Assembly (NCBI GenBank): GCA_001770015.1
Contig: MEQB01000011.1
Location: forward strand, 246,009-310,008
Direction of reading: 5' to 3'
DNA: 64,000 nt
From: Bdellovibrionales bacterium RIFOXYC1_FULL_37_79
GTDB taxonomy: Bacteria > Bdellovibrionota > Bacteriovoracia > Bacteriovoracales > Bacteriovoracaceae
Shown: positions 24,441-33,746 of the stretch, piece by piece
How positions within the stretch are numbered: position 1 is the first letter of the stretch
Layout: each line of letters begins with the position of its first letter
Notes under the pieces: generated by a model
The model's input: the letters and a program-made list of their open reading frames with translations, nothing else
Databases searched by the model: none
Told to the model about the DNA's origin: nothing
Position numbers and translations under genes: made by a program

Positions 24441-25745
24441 TTATTCCTGTTTTCCCAAGGACAGTCCCTGTTTGAATCTTATGGCCTTTCTTGTGATAAA
24501 ATTTGCTCCAAGGAAAAAATAAAAATTGGCGAAACTTGTCAGGTGTGCCTTATTGAATAGTCGAAATATTATTGAAGATAATGAATTGAATTGTTTTCGA
24601 TTTTCAAAACATGCCTGTTCAAATTGTTCAGATGATAGCTTGGCTGGTTTAAACATGGCCTTGCCATATTTGTAATTGTCATTTAACCACCATGGATCGT
24701 TTATCAATCTATTCTCGCTTTTTAATCTATCAAAAAGAGGAGTGCCGGGAGTCGGGCTTAGGGGGTTAAAATGTGCCAGGAATAGTTTGTTTTTTATTGA
24801 AAATTTTAAAATTTCATCAAAGGAAGTTATGTCATCAAAATCATAACCTAGAACGAAGGTACCAAGCACCATTATTTCGTAATTATTAATATGCTTGATC
24901 GCCTTAGAATATTCAATCTGATGATTCCATTTTTTTTTCATTTGTACCAGATTTTGTTCTCTAAGGCTTTCAAGACCAATGATGCATGCGAGACAACCAC
25001 TTTGCTTCATAAGAGAGAGTATTTCGTCATCACGTGCAACATCAATACTGATCTGACAAATCCATCGTTTTTTAAGAGGGATAAGTGCTATCAGCAATTC
25101 CTTCATCAGGGTTCGATTGGAAAAAATATTATCATCGACGAATAAAAGGTTATTAAATTTAAGATTTTTAATTTCCAGCAAAACATCCTGTACAGGCCTG
25201 AACCGGAGACTTTTTCCGTAAAAGGAGGATATGGAACAAAAGTCACATGCATACTTACATCCTCTACTAAACTGAATGAGATGCAGATTTTTGTATTTTT
25301 TTCCTACGAAGATGGATCTATCAGGAATGATGTTGTCCAGGGGGGGAAGGTTATCGTTCTTATAGATTTTTTGGAGTCGGTGATTAACCACATCATCAAG
25401 TATATTAGGCCAGAGATTTTCTGCATCTTGAATCACAATCGAATCGCAATATTGAATGGCCTCACTTGGTACCATGGTGGGATGAAAACCTCCCATAATG
25501 ACAGGTATCTTTCTTTTACGAAATTGAAAAGCTATGGCATAGGCCCTTTTGGCGGTGAAAGTTTCAACTGTAATCGCTACCAGGTTAGTTATCTCATCAT
25601 AAGGAATTTCTTCCAATCTATCATCGTATAAGATGACTTCATGTTCTTTGGGGGTAATGGCCTTTAGTATGGCAAAGACCAAAGGTTCCATGGCATCGTA
25701 ACTTTTTTTTTCACCCATTCCAGGTTTTATAAAAGTAATTTTCAT
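24441..25745 (-). CDS. B12-binding-domain radical SAM protein, tandem paralogue 2
   Basis: The architecture matches its neighbours: IMGGFHPTMVPSEAIQYCD in the B12-type domain, and C163-x3-C167-x2-C170 (SRGCKYACDFC). NLLFVDDNIFSNRT and GCLACIIGLESLREQNL lie in the barrel, and FNPLSPTPGTPLFDRL in the tail. YDDRLEEI stands where the cobalamin-binding His is normally found. It overlaps the upstream paralogue by 4 bases (ATGA), so the stoichiometry may be linked. Three duplicated enzymes suggest successive modifications of one scaffold, for example methylations at different carbons. That is inference, not seen. Confidence 0.88.
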   Translation of the reverse strand: MKITFIKPGMGEKKSYDAMEPLVFAILKAITPKEHEVILYDDRLEEIPYDEITNLVAITVETFTAKRAYAIAFQFRKRKIPVIMGGFHPTMVPSEAIQYCDSIVIQDAENLWPNILDDVVNHRLQKIYKNDNLPPLDNIIPDRSIFVGKKYKNLHLIQFSRGCKYACDFCSISSFYGKSLRFRPVQDVLLEIKNLKFNNLLFVDDNIFSNRTLMKELLIALIPLKKRWICQISIDVARDDEILSLMKQSGCLACIIGLESLREQNLVQMKKKWNHQIEYSKAIKHINNYEIMVLGTFVLGYDFDDITSFDEILKFSIKNKLFLAHFNPLSPTPGTPLFDRLKSENRLINDPWWLNDNYKYGKAMFKPAKLSSEQFEQACFENRKQFNSLSSIIFRLFNKAHLTSFANFYFFLGANFITRKAIRFKQGLSLGKQE

Positions 25746-27073
25746 TCGTACGCCTGACCGGTCCCCATTGGTAAGCCTTGCCTTTTTTTGGCATCTCTGC
25801 GGGATAAAATACTTATCAACAAATAAAAAAAGGGATGGGAAAAATGTTGAAAATTAGTCCGATTAAAAAATCGGGTAAAGATGGAGGCCGTTGAGTAAAA
25901 TTTTTTTCTGTATAGGAAACACAATCGACTTAATGTCTCAGCAGAAAAATTTTGGGGCCGGTAGGAAACATCGCCAAAGCAGTAGTTATGGTCCAGCCAA
26001 TATTTCTCATTGATGAGGCTGCCGTTACGCTTGAAACGTTCATACATTTCTGTTCCAGGAAAAGGCACCAGGTGATTGAAAGCCGCAATAAAAAATTTGT
26101 GTTTCAAAACAAATCTGAAAGTCTTATCAAAATCTTTCTCTTGGTCGTTTTCATGTCCAAAAACGAAAGTTCCATAAATTTTTATACCAGCAGCTTGAAT
26201 TTTTAAAATGGATTTTTCTCGGTCGTGTTTTAGATTAATGCCCTTGTTCATGCTGGATAAAGTTTTATCATTTAAAGATTCAAATCCAATCAATACGCCA
26301 AGGCATCCACTTCTTTTCATGAGATCAAGAAGTTCAGGATCATCTGCCATGTTGATGGACCCTTGGGTAAACCATTTGATTTTAAGAGGGATCAAAGCAG
26401 TGAATAATTTCTTGGCATGCACTATATTGGCAACAATATTATCATCAACAAAAAAATAATATTTATATGGCAGAGATTTCAACTCGGTAACAACATCTTC
26501 AAGCGGTCTGTACCGATAAGTACGCTTATAAAATTTCTGAATGCTGCAAAAATCACAATTGAAGGTGCAGCCCCGTCCGGTCTCAATTAAGCCGAGTTTT
26601 TGATACCGCTTACCTGAAAAGATGGTTCTATCGGGAAAAATATTCGCAAGGCTTAGCGGTGAATGGTTTATATATTCTGATTTTAATTCATTATTTTTTA
26701 AATCGATTATTAATTTTTCCCATAAACCTTCGGCTTCGCCTACAAAAAGAATATCACAATATTGCCTAACTTCCTCGGGGACTAAAGTCGCGTGGAATCC
26801 TCCCATGACTACTTTTACATTTTTTTTTCGAAACTGGTAGGCAATCTCATAGGATCTTCTAGCCGTGTAAGTTTCCACCGTGATGGCCACCAAATCTGTT
26901 TGGGTTTCGTAATTTATATTTTCCAAACGATCATCATAAAATTCTCGGTTGATATCAGAGGGAGTCAATGCCGATAATATGGCGATTTGTAAAGGTTCCA
27001 TTTGCCAGGTTTTTACATAACTCAAATCCCCTGGTTTTTTCCCTATAGATGGCATGATAAATGTTATTTTCAT
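25742..27073 (-). CDS. B12-binding-domain radical SAM protein, tandem paralogue 1
   Basis: VMGGFHATLVPEEVRQYCD marks the B12-type domain; C169-x3-C173-x2-C176 (GRGCTFNCDFC) binds the 4Fe-4S cluster. YYFFVDDNIVANIVHAKK and GCLGVLIGFESLND follow as in the paralogues. FYDDRLENI replaces DxHxxG. It starts 13 bases after the stop of a different radical SAM protein, and its own stop overlaps paralogue 2. The run from 28265 down to 23086 is therefore one operon of four genes. Product specificity is unknown. Confidence 0.88.
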   Translation of the reverse strand: MKITFIMPSIGKKPGDLSYVKTWQMEPLQIAILSALTPSDINREFYDDRLENINYETQTDLVAITVETYTARRSYEIAYQFRKKNVKVVMGGFHATLVPEEVRQYCDILFVGEAEGLWEKLIIDLKNNELKSEYINHSPLSLANIFPDRTIFSGKRYQKLGLIETGRGCTFNCDFCSIQKFYKRTYRYRPLEDVVTELKSLPYKYYFFVDDNIVANIVHAKKLFTALIPLKIKWFTQGSINMADDPELLDLMKRSGCLGVLIGFESLNDKTLSSMNKGINLKHDREKSILKIQAAGIKIYGTFVFGHENDQEKDFDKTFRFVLKHKFFIAAFNHLVPFPGTEMYERFKRNGSLINEKYWLDHNYCFGDVSYRPQNFSAETLSRLCFLYRKKFYSTASIFTRFFNRTNFQHFSHPFFYLLISILSRRDAKKRQGLPMGTGQAYE

Positions 27074-27086
27074 TTTACATATCTTC

Positions 27087-28265
27087 CTAATTCTTTACAT
27101 ATATGGGGTATAATACATCGGCCAAACAAGTGGGTACAAGCTGGTTGTGTCTGACGGTGATGTCGGGGCAATTGGCGCATATTTCGTATTCATTATCTCC
27201 CAATTGATTGGGAGGATGTTGAAAAACATAGGTTTGAAAGCGGATATTTTGATAAATGATGGCGGTGAATAAATGTTTAATGGTTCTTATTATAATTGGC
27301 AGTTGAAATGAAAATACTGCATGCAAGCTTAACATAATAATGATTTGAAGCAAATTGACCTGATCATCAAAACTATAGCGACCTTTTAGCATCCGTTGGA
27401 GTCTTGGCAATAAATAGAAGGTTAGCTTTGAGCTGGGATGCAAATAAAAGATATCTTTTTTTCCGTTGTTTTGATGAGTGATGGATAAAATGTAGAAATT
27501 CCATCTGGATTCGTTTTTGTTGTGGCTGGATGGAATATGAAAGACCGGCAGTGCTTTTTCTTTATCGAGCATGTATGTCACTGCATCCTGGGATTTAATG
27601 GATAGATCGTCTCTCTTATATTTTTTATCTAATTTTTCGTTATAATTTACCAGTTGGGAATATCCCATAATCAGGAGAAACTTTATATGACTTTCATCCT
27701 GGCAAAAGGAAAGGACATCTTGAAGTTGATGAAGTGTGTCCTGATAAATAGTCACGGTAAAACCAAGTTCCAAATTTACTTCTTTGCACATATCAAGATA
27801 TTTTTTTCTCAATTCATTTAATTTTTTTTCCGTGCAAGGTAACTTAACATCTGATCGGCCATCCTGATGGCCATCCACATGAAAAACGATCCGGGACAAT
27901 CCGGCATTCTTCATTTTTTTTAAATTTTCCAAATTGATTAAGGTTCCATTGGTTAAAAGAATTACGCGTATTTTTTTTTGTTTAATGTAACTGATAACCT
28001 CGCATAAATCTTTGTAGAGTAAAGGCTCTCCTCCCGCAATGGATAATGCCGCCAGGTTTCTCTTGGAAGAAATCAAATCTATTTCCGATTTGATTTCCGA
28101 TAAAGACTTGCTATAATTCATCTTGTCTTTGCAGCAGCCGAAACAATTGATATTGCAATTTTGATTGACTTCAATAACGGCGTGAGGAACTTCCATCCCT
28201 TTCCATGGCATTTCAACCGAAAGTCTTTTCATGGTAAACATCACTCTCTGTTTTTCAAAACTCAA
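27087..28265 (-). CDS. radical SAM protein with a C-terminal Cys cluster (SPASM-like)
   Basis: C37-x3-C41-x2-C44 (NQNCNINCFGC) opens a radical SAM barrel. Its typical strands include LSIAGGEPLLYKDL (the GGEP SAM-binding motif), VILLTNGTLI and RIVFHVDGHQDGR. It lacks a B12-type domain. The C-terminus has ICANCPDITVRHNQLVPTC, which could bind an auxiliary iron-sulfur cluster as in SPASM/twitch proteins. The middle (about 270-340) contains hydrophobic stretches not usual in the family. It is the first gene of the operon with three B12 radical SAM enzymes. It is transcribed divergently from the exporter gene with only 21 bases between starts, so the promoters overlap the coding ends. Confidence 0.85.
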   Translation of the reverse strand: MSFEKQRVMFTMKRLSVEMPWKGMEVPHAVIEVNQNCNINCFGCCKDKMNYSKSLSEIKSEIDLISSKRNLAALSIAGGEPLLYKDLCEVISYIKQKKIRVILLTNGTLINLENLKKMKNAGLSRIVFHVDGHQDGRSDVKLPCTEKKLNELRKKYLDMCKEVNLELGFTVTIYQDTLHQLQDVLSFCQDESHIKFLLIMGYSQLVNYNEKLDKKYKRDDLSIKSQDAVTYMLDKEKALPVFHIPSSHNKNESRWNFYILSITHQNNGKKDIFYLHPSSKLTFYLLPRLQRMLKGRYSFDDQVNLLQIIIMLSLHAVFSFQLPIIIRTIKHLFTAIIYQNIRFQTYVFQHPPNQLGDNEYEICANCPDITVRHNQLVPTCLADVLYPIYVKN

Positions 28266-28286
28266 TTATTTGATTACACTATCAAT

Positions 28287-30461
28287 ATGTTAAATCTGCT
28301 TGAAAAGTTCCTTTTGAAATTATACCAATTTGCGGTTAACTTTCCTAGAACAAATTTAGCACTTTTTTTAACCGTTTTTGGGCTTTTTTCCCTGCATATT
28401 AATCAAATTAAAAGTTTTATAACCACAGAGTATATAATTGAAAAAAATTCAATTCAGCACACTCGGCTGATTCAACTCAAAAACGATTTTTATGTTCCAG
28501 ACACCTTGTTTACTCTGTTGGTGGGTGATCTAGATCAATCAAACCCAGTATGCAAAGTACATGATTGGATCCAAGATGAGGCATTTACCAATAAAGAAAT
28601 CGAATCCATTTATTCCCCATTTCATGTGAGGGAAGTGATCAGTGAACAAGATCGCGTATATTATCCCAAATTGCTAAGACTGGATTGTCCCATGAAGAGA
28701 GGGTCAGTTGACTATAGGCCTTTGCACTCATCATTTTGGAGAAATACGTTCATTCCGACCACCAAGCTTGCCAAAAATCTTGGGGTAGAAATTCTTTTTC
28801 GTGATACACCTGGCGGTAGCAGATATGGAAAGATTGATCCCAAGGTTATCAAGAATTTCAAAGAGAAATTATCCCTTTTTTTAAAAAATAATTTTCAAAG
28901 TATTGAATCATTTTATCTCGGAAGTCTTGGGATGTTATACTATTCCTTTGAGGGAATTAATAATACTGTCAGATTAAATATTCTTTTTTTGTTGGCAGTC
29001 ATTATCTTATTTCGAATTTTTTTTGGAACTTTTCGAAGTGGAATCATGTTTTCTGTTACGTTGCTTTTAATGGGCGGGATGCTTTATGGAACCATGGGAC
29101 TGGTCGGAGCTCCCATCGATATTTTAAATACCGGGGTGTTTCTTATGGTATCGGTTTCTGCGTTGGAGGATTTTGTTTTCCTTTCTGCAGAAAGAATGCA
29201 CTCTTCAATTCCTACCACAGAAATTTTTAAAAAAATGCTGCTGCCTGGTTTTTTTACCTCCCTGACGACCATAATTGGTTTTGGCTCACTATGTTTTACC
29301 GACATGACCATTATTCAGCGTTTTGGTTTCTATGCCGCTTACGGGTCACTGATTGAGTGGCTTATGACATTCCTGCTTTTACCATCCTTGATCAAAATAT
29401 TTCCCAGACTGGATAATTGGGCAGATTCGAATAAAGCTATTCTTGCAAAGCAGATAAATAAATCAGTTTCATTCACTCCCTCCAAGTATTTGACGTGGTT
29501 ATTACTTTTTCTCTATTTATCTGGAGGTTATTTTTTACTTCACCCTCAATTAAACGATTATCCTTTTGACATTTTTCCTAAAACACATAGCTTTAAAAAG
29601 GGGATGGAGCATCTTCAAACCTCTCGTGGATGGGAGGTTTCCTTTGATCTAATTTTTAAGGATTATGAAAATAAACCGTTTAATCTGGATGTTCTTCGTC
29701 AACTTCGTCTTGAAAAAGAAGTTGTCCAGATTCTTGATTCTTATTCTTTGGAAGATTATTATACCAAAGGTTTAAAACCTCTTCGGAAAGCACTAATCAA
29801 CCGGGATTTTAAACGATCCCATGATTATAAACGTTTTGTGTCATCCAGCGGAAGCGCCAGATCTATCGTTTATATTAAAAAAAATTTGGTGTCAGATATT
29901 AACAAGCTCATTTCCAAAATCCGGCAACTTTGTCAGCGTGATGCCCGCTGCTATGCCACGGGGGAGGTGGTTGCTTATGCAGATTTTGCCAATCACGTTC
30001 CGGCGGTTCTCTTAGAAAGTTTTAAAACCAGTATTTTTTTGGTTGGTTTGGTGATTTTTATTCTGGCATTATCACTTGGGATACATCAAAAAATAAATCT
30101 GATCCTGTCTTCCTTGTGGGGACCTTTTGCAGTTTTAACATTCATTGGGATAGCTCAAATTTCCATCAATGTTCAAACTTGTATATTTGCAGGCGTTATC
30201 GTAGGCCTGACTGGAGACAACGCCATTCAATACCTTTTTGCCACCAATAAAAATAATCTTAAAACGGGGATCGTCACCCGAGGCCTTGGTTCTATCCAAA
30301 TGTTTATTATTATGGCCACGGGCTCGTTAATTTTTCAGTTTGCCTATTTCCAGTTTACCAAGGATCTTGGATTATTAATCATACTGGGAATGTTTCTTTC
30401 TCTTTTTGGTGATCTTTGGATATTAAATAGTCTTATCGGGAGGAAAGATGAAATAAAGTAG
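28287..30461 (+). CDS. RND-superfamily (MMPL/SSD-type) exporter
   Basis: From the ATG at 28287 the protein has 724 residues with an N-terminal membrane segment (NLALFLTVFGLFSLHI) and a large outer loop. Next is a bundle with the family's charged membrane motif (VSVSALEDFVFLSAERM, then TSLTTIIGFGSLCFTD). A second segment-loop-bundle repeat follows, with GVIVGLTGDNAIQYLF. This two-fold layout is that of RND exporters related to HpnN/MmpL, which move lipids across the inner membrane using proton flow. Upstream in-frame ATG at 28161 lies inside the opposing gene and is less likely. Linkage to radical SAM enzymes and a GH3 ligase suggests it exports their product. Its end overlaps the convergent GH3 gene by 29 bases. 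Confidence 0.88.
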   Translation: MLNLLEKFLLKLYQFAVNFPRTNLALFLTVFGLFSLHINQIKSFITTEYIIEKNSIQHTRLIQLKNDFYVPDTLFTLLVGDLDQSNPVCKVHDWIQDEAFTNKEIESIYSPFHVREVISEQDRVYYPKLLRLDCPMKRGSVDYRPLHSSFWRNTFIPTTKLAKNLGVEILFRDTPGGSRYGKIDPKVIKNFKEKLSLFLKNNFQSIESFYLGSLGMLYYSFEGINNTVRLNILFLLAVIILFRIFFGTFRSGIMFSVTLLLMGGMLYGTMGLVGAPIDILNTGVFLMVSVSALEDFVFLSAERMHSSIPTTEIFKKMLLPGFFTSLTTIIGFGSLCFTDMTIIQRFGFYAAYGSLIEWLMTFLLLPSLIKIFPRLDNWADSNKAILAKQINKSVSFTPSKYLTWLLLFLYLSGGYFLLHPQLNDYPFDIFPKTHSFKKGMEHLQTSRGWEVSFDLIFKDYENKPFNLDVLRQLRLEKEVVQILDSYSLEDYYTKGLKPLRKALINRDFKRSHDYKRFVSSSGSARSIVYIKKNLVSDINKLISKIRQLCQRDARCYATGEVVAYADFANHVPAVLLESFKTSIFLVGLVIFILALSLGIHQKINLILSSLWGPFAVLTFIGIAQISINVQTCIFAGVIVGLTGDNAIQYLFATNKNNLKTGIVTRGLGSIQMFIIMATGSLIFQFAYFQFTKDLGLLIILGMFLSLFGDLWILNSLIGRKDEIK

Positions 30462-32031
30462 GCCAGTCACAAGATGAATCCAAAACTTTGATTTTATAAT
30501 CACCCGGTTTTTGTTTTTTATTTTTTATTTGATCATTTTCATAGACTTCAAGTGCGTTGGTAACCAAATAAATTTTCAGATTATGTAGCTGTTGAAGTTT
30601 TTTGCATAATAAATAATGATGATTTTGTGATAGTTGCAATTCAAGATAATTTTCTGCCTCCTTGAATAAGCCCTGGTCAATTTCTCCTTCCAAAAACAGG
30701 CCGTAATGGGGATGAGGAATCATAACCGGTGCCATCATTTTAAAACGACAATTTTTTATATACTTTTTTTCAAATTCTTCTAAAATTTTTTCAATATGGA
30801 TGGCGTTGAGTTTTTCGCCGAAGTAATCCACAGTATCGTCGCAGCGGCCTAGAAAGTTAAAAATCGGCAGGGTATTGTAAAAGGATTGGATTTCTATGAT
30901 ATCGTTGGTTTTATAGCGGTATAGTCCTCCCGACGTCGTGATGATTGGGATATATTTTTTTCCCACTTCCAGCTCACTATGTAATAAGGCTTGGTCACTG
31001 GTTTCTTCATAAGGGAGAAATTCATAAAAATGGGATTGATAGGATAAAACCGAACCATTGATTTGATGGAGTGGAATACTGACAATTCCCTCAGTCATAA
31101 GCAAACCTTTGGCCTGAATATGCACAGAGGGAAATCTTTTTTTTAATTGCCAAATCATGGCCCTAGAATGTCCATCGGCCCATGTGCTGATAAATGCCAA
31201 ATTAGGCCAAACTTTTTCAAAGTTAATTGTTGCGCAGGAAAATTCATTTTCCAGGATTTTCAACCTATTTCGTCTTATCTGTTTATGGTCAAAGAGACTT
31301 CGTAATAAAACTGTTTTATTTTTTTCAATAAATTCTAAAAGTAAAATTAGAAAGCTTGGATTCCATACAGAAATTAGTCCCAGATAATGATCTTTTAAAA
31401 GATCCAGCGCCGTATGAAATCTGAATTCTTCAACCTTAAGTTTGGCAATTCCTGGATTTACAGCCATGAGTTCTTTGATAAACATCCTTTCAATGATGGA
31501 AAAATATTCACTTTCATCGCTTAGACCAACCGGTAGTCCCCCCTTGGTTGTTTCAAATTCCCCTAAACGAGGCGATATTGACCAATAAGAACTGGTGTTT
31601 AATAGTTGTGGAAATGATTGATAAATATCATACAACCAGGTGGAAGTTCCGTTATGGATTTCAGTAAGTAATTCTTTGGTAAAAGGAATATATTTGCTTT
31701 TTGAACTGGTGCCAGATGTTTTTTCAAACATATAGACTTCAGATTCAGTTAGAATGTTTTTCTCTCCATTCATTATTTTTTGTATATAGGGAAAAAGCGA
31801 TTCATAGTTTTGAATCGAAACATTGCTTTGATATTTTTCAAAACATGTAATATTTTTAAAATTATTTTTTATTCCAAAATCAGTTGATTTATGGCGGTCT
31901 AGGATGTGCTTTAAAATATTTTTTTGAACATTAACTGACCCAGACATTTCCTTCCAAAATCTCTGGGATTTATTTTTTAATATTAGCTGATAAACTCTAT
32001 TGAGAGTCGCCAGTTTTATATATTTCAACAA
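30433..32031 (-). CDS. GH3-family acyl-adenylate/amide synthetase
   Basis: The P-loop-like adenylation motif TSGTSSKSKYIPFT (about residues 110-123) and the downstream YFEPS-like region (FYEFLPYEETSD) are those of the GH3 family. The C-terminal GGLYRYKTNDIIEI (the YR..D motif) and ... FNFLGRCDDTVDYFGEKL (GR..D) are also typical. GH3 proteins activate a carboxylic acid with ATP and join it to an amine, best known from plant auxin conjugation. Bacterial members sit in biosynthetic clusters. The 532 residues are a normal length. It is convergent with the exporter and follows an exported-protein gene after a 75-base gap containing a perfect palindrome. It probably finishes or links the cluster's product. 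Confidence 0.85.
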   Translation of the reverse strand: MLKYIKLATLNRVYQLILKNKSQRFWKEMSGSVNVQKNILKHILDRHKSTDFGIKNNFKNITCFEKYQSNVSIQNYESLFPYIQKIMNGEKNILTESEVYMFEKTSGTSSKSKYIPFTKELLTEIHNGTSTWLYDIYQSFPQLLNTSSYWSISPRLGEFETTKGGLPVGLSDESEYFSIIERMFIKELMAVNPGIAKLKVEEFRFHTALDLLKDHYLGLISVWNPSFLILLLEFIEKNKTVLLRSLFDHKQIRRNRLKILENEFSCATINFEKVWPNLAFISTWADGHSRAMIWQLKKRFPSVHIQAKGLLMTEGIVSIPLHQINGSVLSYQSHFYEFLPYEETSDQALLHSELEVGKKYIPIITTSGGLYRYKTNDIIEIQSFYNTLPIFNFLGRCDDTVDYFGEKLNAIHIEKILEEFEKKYIKNCRFKMMAPVMIPHPHYGLFLEGEIDQGLFKEAENYLELQLSQNHHYLLCKKLQQLHNLKIYLVTNALEVYENDQIKNKKQKPGDYKIKVLDSSCDWPTLFHLSSR

Positions 32032-32065
32032 ACACTAAACTCCAATTTTGCTATTTTAAGATAAT

Positions 32066-32100
32066 ATGCATGCATGAAAATGATTAATTCATGCATGCAT
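32066..32100. promoter_or_regulatory. perfect 13-bp inverted repeat between two cluster genes
   Basis: ATGCATGCATGAA (32066-32078) and TTCATGCATGCAT (32088-32100) are perfect complements with a 9-base spacer. No T run follows on either side, so it is a poor terminator. It lies 35 bases upstream of the GH3 start and 7 bases past the stop of the preceding gene, a fair place for an operator or an mRNA-processing hairpin. Confidence 0.5.
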
Positions 32101-32106
32101 TAAACA

Positions 32107-33609
32107 TTATTCGGAAAAATGACTGATTGGATTTGCGATAGTTGAGCCTCCAAAGGCCTGGGATAAAATTCTAAGTTTATTTTTGACATCAGCACCATTT
32201 TTTAAATTTAAAAAATACTTTTGGTATATTTTTTTATTCCACAATTTGGGTCTTCCCCAATAGTAGTTGGTATATGGGGTTTTTTCTCCGTTGGAAAAGG
32301 TTTTGGTTTTTTCCTTACCTTCATGAGTTTCCCAAAGAATCGGAAGTAGCTTTTTAAGGTCTGGTTCCGGATCATTGAACAATCTTGGTAGATCAACTTG
32401 CACGGTCTTTTTGTCAACAGCGCTTGTTAGTTCAGTTGGTCCTTCCACCAAGGCCATCATGGAATCCAAATCCGCCTCAACAACTCTTTTCCATGGAGTT
32501 ATCTTACCTGGATTTAGAAATGCAAATTCATTGGAAGGACGATCTTTTATTTCTTCCCAAACCAGTTTTAATTGATAAATAGATTCTTTTAAGTGTACTA
32601 AGGCTTGCATGGTTCTTAATTTACCTTCCGTGTGGAGTGTGAAAAGTTCACTAAATTCTTTTCGTTCGGCAATCTTGACTTTTTTATAAGATGATACTCC
32701 GTCAACATCATCAATGCCTACCACAGTTCCCCAACCGAAACCATCAACTCCATATAATTTCCCTTGTTCCTTGATATAGGAAAAAAGATTTTTTAATGAA
32801 TAGCCGCATATAAAGGATAAAAAAGAAAGTCCCTGGTGAGTGTTAGATAAAGCAAAATGCCTATCAGCTTCACCCAGAATCTTAAAACGGTCTAAATCAT
32901 CAACGAAGGATTCTGTTCCGTAGATAATTTTATTATCCCACAAAATTTCTTGGGAAGAAAAATTCAAATTTTTTAATCGTTTCGCTTTTTCTTGCAAGGC
33001 AGGATAGACTTCCCTGGTTAAAAAAAGTTGAAATTCCACATCATCATGAATTCTTGGTGCCAACTCAACCTGTCCTTCCTTGTTGGTTACCATAAATGGC
33101 TCAGTCACATAGGAGAAACTAGCTTCCATGTGTTTGGTGTCTGGGAAATAGACTTTCATTTGGGCAGCCATTTTTTTCGTTTGGGTTAAAAGCATGCTGT
33201 GAGTAATATTTTGTTTTTCCACGAGCGGAATCAAGCGCCAGGTTATACCTCTAAAAGTCTTTAAGGGTATCAAATGAGCAGCAATAAATTTCAAGTCGTT
33301 GGGATAAGTGTGATATTCATTATTCAATTTGTCTAAGGCCTCAGCCACTTGTTCGGAAGTCGTCAAGGTTATGAATTTGTCCCTGAATTCACGATATTTA
33401 TCACTCATCTGGGTTTTTTCATTGATTACGTTGGCGACCTTGCGATCCTTACGTCTTTGGGAAGCCATTTTAATCAGTTCCGGCATTTCTTCTTTTTTTA
33501 TCCAATTATAATCTGTGGCCGGTAAATCCATATCCTTGGGCGTGTTCGCCAGGAGAGGCAAAAATGTTAATTGCGTAAAACTTAAAATTAGGCAAATCAT
33601 TTTAATCAT
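32107..33609 (-). CDS. exported 500-residue protein of unknown function
   Basis: MIKMICLILSFTQLTFLPLLA is a signal peptide with cleavage after ANT or nearby. The mature protein is mixed alpha/beta and charged. It has distinctive blocks (HLIPLKTFRGITWRLIPLVEK, CGYSLKNLFSYIKEQGKL, YTNYYWGRPKLWNKKIYQKYF) but no catalytic motif that I recognise. It ends without a membrane anchor, so a periplasmic or secreted location is likely. It lies upstream of the GH3 gene on the same strand and divergent from an acetyltransferase-like gene (33747). It may therefore belong to the same metabolic cluster, for example as a periplasmic acceptor or carrier. Confidence 0.6.
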   Translation of the reverse strand: MIKMICLILSFTQLTFLPLLANTPKDMDLPATDYNWIKKEEMPELIKMASQRRKDRKVANVINEKTQMSDKYREFRDKFITLTTSEQVAEALDKLNNEYHTYPNDLKFIAAHLIPLKTFRGITWRLIPLVEKQNITHSMLLTQTKKMAAQMKVYFPDTKHMEASFSYVTEPFMVTNKEGQVELAPRIHDDVEFQLFLTREVYPALQEKAKRLKNLNFSSQEILWDNKIIYGTESFVDDLDRFKILGEADRHFALSNTHQGLSFLSFICGYSLKNLFSYIKEQGKLYGVDGFGWGTVVGIDDVDGVSSYKKVKIAERKEFSELFTLHTEGKLRTMQALVHLKESIYQLKLVWEEIKDRPSNEFAFLNPGKITPWKRVVEADLDSMMALVEGPTELTSAVDKKTVQVDLPRLFNDPEPDLKKLLPILWETHEGKEKTKTFSNGEKTPYTNYYWGRPKLWNKKIYQKYFLNLKNGADVKNKLRILSQAFGGSTIANPISHFSE

Positions 33610-33746
33610 ACTTTCGTCCCTGTTTAAAATTTAAAGTAAAAACAAATTTATTAATATGAAAATTATAGAAAAATTAATAAACTAAAACAACTGTAGAGAG
33701 TAGTTTTTTGATCTTACTTACCAAATACCTGGGTAATTTTAACTAA

